Source: Falsiroseomonas sp046052145
GTDB taxonomy: Bacteria; Pseudomonadota; Alphaproteobacteria; Acetobacterales; Acetobacteraceae
Direction of reading: 5' to 3'
Assembly (NCBI GenBank): GCA_046052145.1
Contig: JBJOMW010000005.1
Coordinates: 62,001-126,000, forward strand
DNA length: 64,000 bases
The position numbers and the translations under genes are program-made. The notes beneath the pieces are model-generated. The model saw only the letters and a list, made by a program, of their open reading frames with translations. It did no database searches and was not told where the DNA came from. This document shows positions 58,319-64,000 of this stretch, one piece after another (position 1 is the first letter of the stretch; each line of letters starts with the position of its first letter).

Positions 58319-59079
58319 GCCGCGCCGCGGGCCAGAAAGCCGGGGTTGCGCCAGCCGGGCTTGCCGTAGCGCAGCGCGGCACCGTCCCAATCGGTCATCC
58401 GCCCGCCCGCGGCCAGCAGCACCGCCTCCGGCGCGGCGGTGTCCCATTCCATGGTGGGCCCGAAGCGCGGGTAGAGATCGGCCGTGCCCTCCGCCAGGCG
58501 GCAGAACTTCTCGGCGCTGCCGATGTTCACGATGCGCTGCGCGCCATGCGCCTTGGCGAAATCGGCGATGCGCGGGTCCGTCTGGTAGTGGCGACTGGCG
58601 ATGACGAGCGGCCCCTCGGGCGGGAAGCCCCGCACCCGGATCGGGCTGCGCCGGCCGGCGGCGTCCTCCTTCCAGGCCGGACCGCCGACGATGCCGCCGA
58701 ACACCTCCCCGGTCGCGGGCAGCGCGACGACGCCGAGCAGCGGCCGCCCGGCCTCCACCAGACCGATATTGGTCGCGAAGCTGTCATGCCCGGCGGCGAA
58801 TTCGCGCGTGCCGTCGAGCGGATCCACCAGCCAGAAGCGCCCGCCCGGCGCGGCGGCGACCAGCCCGGCCTCGAACTCCTCCTCCGCCACCACGGGATAG
58901 GGGGCGCCGGCGCGCAGCCCCTCCACGATCAGCGCCTCGGCGATGCGGTCGGCGGCGGTCACGGGGCTGGCGTCGCGCTTCTGCTCGACCGCGAAGCCGG
59001 CCTTGCGCACCGCCATCACCGCCGCCGCGGCCTCGCGGGCGAGCTTCGTGGCCAAGGCGAGCAGGGTTTCGGGTTCCAT
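58315..59079 (-). CDS. cysQ: 3'(2'),5'-bisphosphate nucleotidase CysQ
   Basis: Hydrolyses 3'-phosphoadenosine 5'-phosphate to AMP, preventing its accumulation during sulfate assimilation. The 254-residue inositol-phosphatase-fold protein has the metal-binding AEEEF segment, the signature DPLDGTREF and a late WDTAAPEAVLLAAGG motif with the third Asp. The gene heads a long minus-strand series and is divergent from pepA. Confidence 0.93.
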   Translation of the reverse strand: MEPETLLALATKLAREAAAAVMAVRKAGFAVEQKRDASPVTAADRIAEALIVEGLRAGAPYPVVAEEEFEAGLVAAAPGGRFWLVDPLDGTREFAAGHDSFATNIGLVEAGRPLLGVVALPATGEVFGGIVGGPAWKEDAAGRRSPIRVRGFPPEGPLVIASRHYQTDPRIADFAKAHGAQRIVNIGSAEKFCRLAEGTADLYPRFGPTMEWDTAAPEAVLLAAGGRMTDWDGAALRYGKPGWRNPGFLARGAA

Positions 59080-59155
59080 GCAGCGGCCTTACCTCTCTGG
59101 GCGCCCCCCGCCAAGCAGCCCCGCCGCTTGCCGCCGCGCCCTCCACCGGTGGTAG

Positions 59156-59178
59156 GTTGGGGGAAGCCAGCCCCCAAC
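59156..59178. promoter_or_regulatory. Hairpin in the pepA leader
   Basis: A perfect 8-base stem GTTGGGGG/CCCCCAAC (59156-59163 with 59171-59178, loop AAGCCAG) ends 13 bases before the pepA start codon in the cysQ-pepA divergent region. It could reduce ribosome access or stabilise the mRNA. The effect is unknown. Confidence 0.4.
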
Positions 59179-59191
59179 GGATCCGCGCCGC

Positions 59192-60664
59192 ATGCCCGAT
59201 ATCGCCTTCGTGAAGCCCGCCCTGCCGAAGACCGGCGTCCTGGTGCTGCCGATGACCGAGGGCGACCCGCCCGCGGGCCTCGCGCGGGAGGCTGCGGAGG
59301 CCACGGGCGGCCTGCTCCCCAAGGCGCTGGAGGCCGCCGGCTTCAAGGGGCGCAAGGGCCAGGTGACGACGCTCTACGCCCTCGGCCCCTGGTCGAAGGT
59401 GGTTGCGCTCGGGCTCGGCAAGCCCGCCGATCTCGGCCCCGAGGCGGCGGAGGCCGCGGGCGGCGCGCTGGTGCCGGCCATCGCCACGGAGCGCGAGGTG
59501 CTGGTCGCGACCGATGCGCTGGACGCAGGCCTCGCCGCGCATCTCGCCTTCGGCGCGACGCTCCGCGCCTGGCGCTTCGACCGCTACCGCACCACAGAGA
59601 AGGAGGAAGACAAGCCGAAGCTCGAACGGCTTGCCTTCGCGACGCCCGGGGCTGCGGCTGCCAAATCCGCCTTCGCGCCGCTGCGCGCCATCGCGGATGG
59701 CGTGTTCCTCACGCGGGAGCTGGTCAGCGAGCCGCCGAATGTCCTGCACCCCGTTGAATTCGCCGAACGCTGCAAGGGGCTCGAGCGGCTCGGCGTCGAG
59801 GTCGAGGTGCTGGGGCCGAAGGAGATGAAGCGCCTCGGCTTTGGCGCGCTGCTCGGTGTCGCGCAGGGCTCGGCGCAGGAACCGCGGATGGTGGTCATGA
59901 CCTGGCGCGGCGCGCCGAAGGGGAAGAAGCAGAAGCCCATCGCGCTGATCGGCAAGGGCGTCACCTTCGACACGGGCGGCATCTCCATCAAGCCGGCCGC
60001 GGGGATGGAGGACATGAAGTGGGACATGGCCGGCGCCGGCGCGGTGGTCGGCGCGATGGCAGCCCTCGCCGGGCGCAAGGCCAAGGCGGATGTCGTCGGC
60101 CTGGTCGGGCTGGTGGAGAACATGCCGTCGGGCACCGCGCAGCGGCCGGGCGATGTGGTGAAATCCTATTCCGGCCAGACGGTGGAGGTGATCAACACCG
60201 ATGCCGAAGGCCGCCTCGTTCTGGCGGATGTCATGTGGTACTGCCAGGAACGCTTCGACCCGCGCTGCATGGTGGACCTCGCGACGCTGACGGGTGCGAT
60301 CATCATCGCGCTCGGCCACGAGCATGCGGGGCTATTCAGCAATGATGACGACCTGGCGCAGCGCATCGCCGCCGCCGGCAAGGCGGTGGGCGAGGCGTGC
60401 TGGCGCATGCCGCTCGGCGAGGCGTATGACAAGCAGATCCGCTCCGACATCGCCGACATGAAGAATGTCGGCGGCCGGCCCGCCGGGTCCATCACCGCCG
60501 CGCAATTCCTGCAGCGCTTCACCAACGGCAAGCCCTGGGCGCATCTCGACATCGCGGGCACGGCCTGGAGTGCGAAGGACCAGCCGACCGTGCCGAAGGG
60601 CGCGACCGCCTTCGGCGTGCGCCTGCTGGACCGGCTGGTGCAGGAGATGGCGGAGGAAGGCTGA
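59192..60664 (+). CDS. pepA: Leucyl aminopeptidase PepA (M17)
   Basis: Cytoplasmic two-metal aminopeptidase releasing N-terminal residues, and in some bacteria also a DNA-binding protein. The 490-residue protein has an N-terminal macro-like domain and the catalytic domain with GKGVTFDTGGISIKP (metal-binding Lys and Asp) and NTDAEGRLVLAD (Asp, Glu, Arg). Its position beside the LPS-export genes and before holC is common in proteobacteria. A paralogue follows 24 bases downstream. Confidence 0.95.
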   Translation: MPDIAFVKPALPKTGVLVLPMTEGDPPAGLAREAAEATGGLLPKALEAAGFKGRKGQVTTLYALGPWSKVVALGLGKPADLGPEAAEAAGGALVPAIATEREVLVATDALDAGLAAHLAFGATLRAWRFDRYRTTEKEEDKPKLERLAFATPGAAAAKSAFAPLRAIADGVFLTRELVSEPPNVLHPVEFAERCKGLERLGVEVEVLGPKEMKRLGFGALLGVAQGSAQEPRMVVMTWRGAPKGKKQKPIALIGKGVTFDTGGISIKPAAGMEDMKWDMAGAGAVVGAMAALAGRKAKADVVGLVGLVENMPSGTAQRPGDVVKSYSGQTVEVINTDAEGRLVLADVMWYCQERFDPRCMVDLATLTGAIIIALGHEHAGLFSNDDDLAQRIAAAGKAVGEACWRMPLGEAYDKQIRSDIADMKNVGGRPAGSITAAQFLQRFTNGKPWAHLDIAGTAWSAKDQPTVPKGATAFGVRLLDRLVQEMAEEG

Positions 60665-60688
60665 GCGTTTCGGCATGGGCAGCGCGCG

Positions 60689-62176
60689 ATGCTGAAGCTC
60701 GGCATCCGTTCGCGGCCAGCCGATCCCGCGCTGCCGCGCATCATCCCGGTGCGGGAGGGCCAGATCCCGCCGCGCTTCGCCGCCGCAGCCGCCAGGCTGG
60801 GCTTCAGCGGCAAGGCAGGCGAGATCGCGGAGCCCGCCGGCGCCACGCGCAGCATCCTGCTCGGCCTGGGCCACGCAACGACGCGGCGTGCCGTTGAGGC
60901 CGCCGGCGCCGCGGCAGTCGCGCGTCTCGCGGAGGCGCCGCACATTGTCCTCGAAGCCGATCCGCCGGTCGGCGCGACGGAGATCGCCTGGCTCGCGGCG
61001 GGCATCGCGCTCAGGTCCTGGCGGTTCGACACGCATCGCACGCGCGACCTCACGCCAGGGACACAGAGGCTCAGCGTTGTGGCGCCGCAGGCGAAGGTCG
61101 CGCGCGCAGCCTGGGCGCGGCAGGAGGCCGCGGTGCGCGGCTGCCTTTTCGCGCGCGACCTGGTCTCCGAGCCTGCCAACCACCTGACGACGCGCCGCTT
61201 CGCGCAGCGGCTGGAAGCGCTCGCGGAATTCGGCATCCATGTGGATGTGCTGGGGCGGAAGCGGCTGGCGCGGGCAGGCTTCGGCGCGTTGCTCGCGGTT
61301 GGCGGGGCTGCGGACTCGCCGCCGCGCCTCGCCGTACTCCGCTGGCGCGGCAGCTTCGATGCGCCGCCCGTTGCCTTCATCGGCAAGGGCCTCGTCTTCG
61401 ACACCGGTGGCGTCTCGATCAAGCCGGCGGCGGGGATGGAGGCGATGCGCGCCGACATGGCCGGTGCCGCGGCCTGCGCGGGGGCGATGCTGGCGCTCGC
61501 GCTGCGCGGCTCGCCGGCGCCCGCCATCGCTGTGCTGGCCTTGGCGGAAAACGCGACGGGGGCGGCGAGCTACCGCCCGTCCGACGTGATCCGCACCCTC
61601 TCGGGCCGCACGGTGGAGGTGGTGGACACCGACGCCGAAGGCCGCCTGGTGCTGGCCGATGCGCTGACCTTCGCTGCGGGTTTGCGCCCGCGCGCGATGG
61701 TGGATGTGGCAACCCTGACGGGCGCGATCATCTCCGCGCTCGGGCATCATCGCGCCGGGCTGTTCGGCAATGATGCGGCGCTGATGTCGGCGCTGGCCGC
61801 CGCCGGGGATGCGGTGGGCGAGCCGCTCTGGCCCATGCCGATCGGGGCCGGCCATCGCGTGGATCTGACGAGCGACATCGCCGATTTGCGCCAATGCGTG
61901 CCCTCGGCGCGCGGGGAGGGCGGCTGGCCCGCGCGCTTCATCCCCGATGCCTGTCACGCCGCGGCGTTCCTGCGCGAATTCGCGGGTGCTGCGCCTTGGG
62001 CGCATCTGGATATCGCCGGGGTGGATACGGCGGAGGCACCGCATGCGCTCGGGCCCGCCGGTGCGACGGGCTTCGGCGTCCGGCTGCTCGACCAGCTGGT
62101 CGAGGCGCAGTTTGAGACGCCGGACCACCACGCGCCGTCAGCCTTCCCCGTGGCGTCCATCTCCGGTCGCGTGTAG
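60689..62176 (+). CDS. Second M17 leucyl aminopeptidase family protein
   Basis: A tandem paralogue of the preceding aminopeptidase. The 495-residue protein keeps all visible catalytic residues: GKGLVFDTGGVSIKP, MRADMAGA and DTDAEGRLVLAD. However, the N-terminal domain is diverged (MLKLGIRSRPADPALPRI), and a Ser/Gly-rich insertion (CVPSARGEGGWPARF) sits near the C-terminus. Similar PepB-like second copies occur in Acetobacteraceae and Rhodospirillales. Different peptide specificity is likely but unproven. holC follows within 10 bases. Confidence 0.88.
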   Translation: MLKLGIRSRPADPALPRIIPVREGQIPPRFAAAAARLGFSGKAGEIAEPAGATRSILLGLGHATTRRAVEAAGAAAVARLAEAPHIVLEADPPVGATEIAWLAAGIALRSWRFDTHRTRDLTPGTQRLSVVAPQAKVARAAWARQEAAVRGCLFARDLVSEPANHLTTRRFAQRLEALAEFGIHVDVLGRKRLARAGFGALLAVGGAADSPPRLAVLRWRGSFDAPPVAFIGKGLVFDTGGVSIKPAAGMEAMRADMAGAAACAGAMLALALRGSPAPAIAVLALAENATGAASYRPSDVIRTLSGRTVEVVDTDAEGRLVLADALTFAAGLRPRAMVDVATLTGAIISALGHHRAGLFGNDAALMSALAAAGDAVGEPLWPMPIGAGHRVDLTSDIADLRQCVPSARGEGGWPARFIPDACHAAAFLREFAGAAPWAHLDIAGVDTAEAPHALGPAGATGFGVRLLDQLVEAQFETPDHHAPSAFPVASISGRV

Positions 62177-62186
62177 AGCCCGCGCC

Positions 62187-62648
62187 ATGGCGGAGATCGG
62201 CTTCTACCACCTCACCCAGACGCCGCTGGAACAGGCGCTGCCGAAGCTGCTCGGGCGCGTGCTGGCCTCTGGCGGGCGCGCGATGGTGCTGCTGGCGACG
62301 CGTGAGCGGCTGGAGGCGCTGGATGCCGCGCTTTGGACCAGCCCCGACCCTGATTGGCTGCCGCATGGCACGCCGACCATGGGCCATGCGGAGCTGCAGC
62401 CGATCTGGCTGACGACCGAGGATGCCGGCGAGGCCGGTGCCCCGAACGGCGCGCGCTTCCTGGTCCTGCTGGAGGGGCGCGAGAGCGCGCGGCTCGATCG
62501 CTTCGACCGCGTGCTCGACCTGTTCGATGGCGCGGACGAGGCGGCGGTGGAGGCGGCCCGCACGCGCTGGAAGGCCGCGAAGGCGGCGGGCCATGTGCTG
62601 ACCTATTGGCAGCAGGGCCCGCGCGGCTGGGAGAAGAAGGCGGGCTAA
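62187..62648 (+). CDS. holC: DNA polymerase III chi subunit
   Basis: Clamp-loader accessory protein linking the polymerase to SSB. The start is ATG 62187 (MAEIGFYHLTQTPLEQALPKLLGR), the typical HolC N-terminus. The 153-residue length is typical. The conserved DxLWTSPDPDWLPHG and LDLFDGADE blocks are present and the C-terminus ends GWEKKAG. It is co-directional with the two aminopeptidase genes and probably in one transcript. Confidence 0.92.
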   Translation: MAEIGFYHLTQTPLEQALPKLLGRVLASGGRAMVLLATRERLEALDAALWTSPDPDWLPHGTPTMGHAELQPIWLTTEDAGEAGAPNGARFLVLLEGRESARLDRFDRVLDLFDGADEAAVEAARTRWKAAKAAGHVLTYWQQGPRGWEKKAG

Positions 62649-62666
62649 GCGCCCGCTCTTTTGTGC

Positions 62667-62758
62667 CCTCATGCGCCGGGCGCGCGCTCCGCGCGCTTGG
62701 CTCGCCGCATTGGCGGCGGCGCCCATTCGGGCGCTCGGCCGGCTTCACGCCGGCCGCA
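62667..62758 (+). repeat. Dispersed multi-hairpin intergenic repeat, copy 2
   Basis: Begins CCTCATGCGCC and contains GCGCGC-TCC-GCGCGC, TTGGCTCGCCGCA, GCCC-ATTC-GGGC and GCCGGC-TTCAC-GCCGGC in the same order as copy 1. Loop bases TCC and ATTC are unchanged while both stem arms differ together. It occupies the space between the holC and Bug gene 3' ends (convergent), 18 bases after the holC stop. Confidence 0.7.
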
Positions 62759-62776
62759 GGCCCGACCCTTCTGGCC

Positions 62777-63751
62777 TCAGCCGTCCAGCCGCACGCCCGT
62801 CAGCTGCACCATCTCCTGCCAGCGGGCGACCTCGGCGCGCTGGAAGGCGGCGAAGGGCGCGGGGGTCAGCGGGTCCAGCGTGAAGCCGGCCGCGGCCAGG
62901 CGCCGCTGCACTTCGGCATCCGACAGCGTGCCGATGAAGGCGGCCGCCAGACGCTCAGCGGTCGCCGCCGGCAGGCCGGCCGGGCCGAACAGGCCGAACC
63001 ACGCATCCACGGCCATATAGCCGACACCGGCTTCCTCGGTGGTCGGGATGTCCGGGAAATCCGCGAGCCGCCGCGGCGCGCCGACCGACAGCGCGCGCAG
63101 CCGCCCTTCGCGGATCAGCGCGGCGACGGTCGGGAAGGTGGAGACGTAGAAATCCACCTGCCCCGCCACCGTCGCCGTCGCGGCCGGCGCCGCGCCGTTG
63201 AAGGGCACATGCGTCGCATCCATGGACGAGCGGCGCACGAAGGTCTCCGCAATCACATGGCTCGCCGAGCCGGCCTGGGAGGAGGCGTAGTTCAGCCGCC
63301 CGCCATTGCGGCCCAGCGCCTGCAGCTCTGCCATGGTGCGCGCGCGGGAATTCGCCGGCACGACCGTCGCGTGATGCACGGTGCCGAGCTTGGCGATGGG
63401 GGTGAAGCCATCCACCACATGGAAGGGCAGGCGCGCCATCATGTGCTGGTTGGAGGCATGGGTCTGGTTGTGGCCGACCATGATGGTGAGCCCATCCGCC
63501 GCCGCGCGATGCGTCGCCTCCGACCCAATGACGCCACCGGCGCCGGCGCGGTTGTCGATCACCACCGGCTGGCCGAGCGTGGCCGCGGCCTTCTCCGCCG
63601 TCACGCGCGCCAGGATGTCGGTCGGCCCACCCGGCGGCGCCGGCACGACGAGGCGGATCGAGCGTTCCGACTGCGCCCGCGCCAGCGAGGGCAGGGTGAG
63701 GCCCAAGGGCAGGGCGGCCAGCGCAAGGGCGTGGCGGCGCGTGGTGGACAT
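62777..63751 (-). CDS. Bug/TctC family solute-binding protein (second)
   Basis: Periplasmic receptor of the tripartite tricarboxylate transporter family. The start is ATG 63751 (MSTTRRHALALAALPLG), giving a signal peptide with an RR start that could suggest Tat export (cleavage after ARAQ, near residue 25). The 324-residue protein shows the Bug blocks IRLVVPAPPGGPTDILARV and VVIDNRAGAGGVIGSEATHRA. The ligand is unknown, and no TctAB genes are near. It is divergent from the final, truncated gene. Confidence 0.92.
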   Translation of the reverse strand: MSTTRRHALALAALPLGLTLPSLARAQSERSIRLVVPAPPGGPTDILARVTAEKAAATLGQPVVIDNRAGAGGVIGSEATHRAAADGLTIMVGHNQTHASNQHMMARLPFHVVDGFTPIAKLGTVHHATVVPANSRARTMAELQALGRNGGRLNYASSQAGSASHVIAETFVRRSSMDATHVPFNGAAPAATATVAGQVDFYVSTFPTVAALIREGRLRALSVGAPRRLADFPDIPTTEEAGVGYMAVDAWFGLFGPAGLPAATAERLAAAFIGTLSDAEVQRRLAAAGFTLDPLTPAPFAAFQRAEVARWQEMVQLTGVRLDG

Positions 63752-63839
63752 GGAACGGTTCTCCCCGGGTTTCAGCGTGTCACCTGCCATCGCAACGGGC
63801 GCGCCATCGGTCAAGAGATTGCCGACGCGCAACCCTAGA

Positions 63840-63869
63840 TTGCATTTTGGCAAGAAACTCCCCTAGATA
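63840..63869 (+). promoter_or_regulatory. Candidate sigma-70-type promoter for the last gene
   Basis: TTGCAT (63840-63845) and TAGATA (63864-63869) are 18 bases apart and lie 33 bases before the ATG at 63903, in an A/T-richer patch of the divergent region. The match is moderate and alphaproteobacterial promoters vary, so this is only a candidate. Confidence 0.35.
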
Positions 63870-63902
63870 GTGGCGGCCCAACGAGGCTGGGGGAGGCGAT
63901 CC

Positions 63903-64000
63903 ATGACCGAGACCGGGACACACCCGGCCGAGCAGGCTGCGCTGCGGCGTCTGCCGCCGGCGCCCGAGCCCGCGACGCCGCGCGCCCTGTGGCCGACCTT
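63903..64000 (+). CDS. Unidentified gene, 3'-truncated by the window edge
   Basis: An ORF opens at ATG 63903 with GGGGGAGG well placed upstream and remains open to the window end (32 full codons). The N-terminus (MTETGTHPAEQAALRRLPPAP) is hydrophilic and Pro/Ala-rich, without signal peptide or recognised motif so far. The short visible part does not allow a family call. It is divergent from the second Bug gene. Confidence 0.55.
   Translation, partial: MTETGTHPAEQAALRRLPPAPEPATPRALWPT

Overview
The window is a gene-dense chromosomal segment of a very GC-rich alphaproteobacterium. By eye, base composition is strongly GC throughout, third codon positions are almost all G or C, and many genes overlap by 1-4 bases. 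The ctaB-small ORF-ctaG-ctaE-SURF1 order, an Aap-type amino-acid ABC transporter, two Bug/TctC solute-binding proteins, split GlyQ/GlyS and HWE-type histidine kinase signalling fit Rhodospirillales, most likely Acetobacteraceae (Roseomonas-like). This placement is inference, since no rRNA gene is present. About 60 protein genes are supported. I saw no tRNA, rRNA, CRISPR array, transposase or phage gene.

Layout. Bases 1-3335 (+) hold cytochrome c oxidase assembly and subunit genes, closed by a hairpin/T-tract terminator and SURF1. Bases 3332-9267 (+) hold an M32 carboxypeptidase, dnaB, alr and an MlaE/MlaF lipid-transport pair. A convergent HWE sensor kinase (9257-10903) is followed by radA (+) and a BrnT/BrnA toxin-antitoxin module (-). 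Then come cvpA, purF and an SDR (+). Bases 16178-19646 (-) carry aapJ-aapQ-aapM, with no ATPase gene following. Bases 19922-23348 (-) hold der, bamB and a YfgM-like gene. A small lipoprotein gene (+) runs convergent with a dihydroorotase gene (-). Bases 25206-28952 and 30370-32603 (-) form a surface-glycan region (asparagine synthetase, GT4, two GT9, O-antigen ligase/polymerase), interrupted by ygfZ and an isoprenylcysteine-methyltransferase-like gene (+). ppdK, glyS and glyQ follow (-).

Bases 38416-40465 are the accessory spot of the window: an intact SnoaL/NTF2-like gene, an oppositely oriented class-3 lipase gene of less GC-rich composition, a decayed second copy of the SnoaL gene, and a cupin gene. 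Sequence identity between the two flanks shows a tandem duplication with the lipase lying between the copies. Bases 40580-45277 form a small-molecule/catabolic neighbourhood (Bug protein, cyclase, SppA-type protease, FAD monooxygenase, isochorismatase-type hydrolase). Bases 45267-59079 are a long minus-strand series: cysQ, sua5, split chromate transporter, FAD oxidoreductase, lptF-lptG-lptD-surA-rsmA, hydroxyacid dehydrogenase and a DUF6311-like membrane protein. Bases 59192-62648 (+) hold two tandem M17 aminopeptidases and holC. The window ends with a second Bug gene (-) and the start of an unidentified gene (+).

The most interesting non-coding signals are: a dispersed, multi-hairpin intergenic repeat found at least three times (40469, 44521 reversed, 62667), whose stems vary in a compensatory way around conserved loops; an RNA structure that would bury the rsmA start codon directly after the surA stop codon; a perfect DnaA box upstream of dnaB; and a palindromic candidate operator upstream of brnTA.
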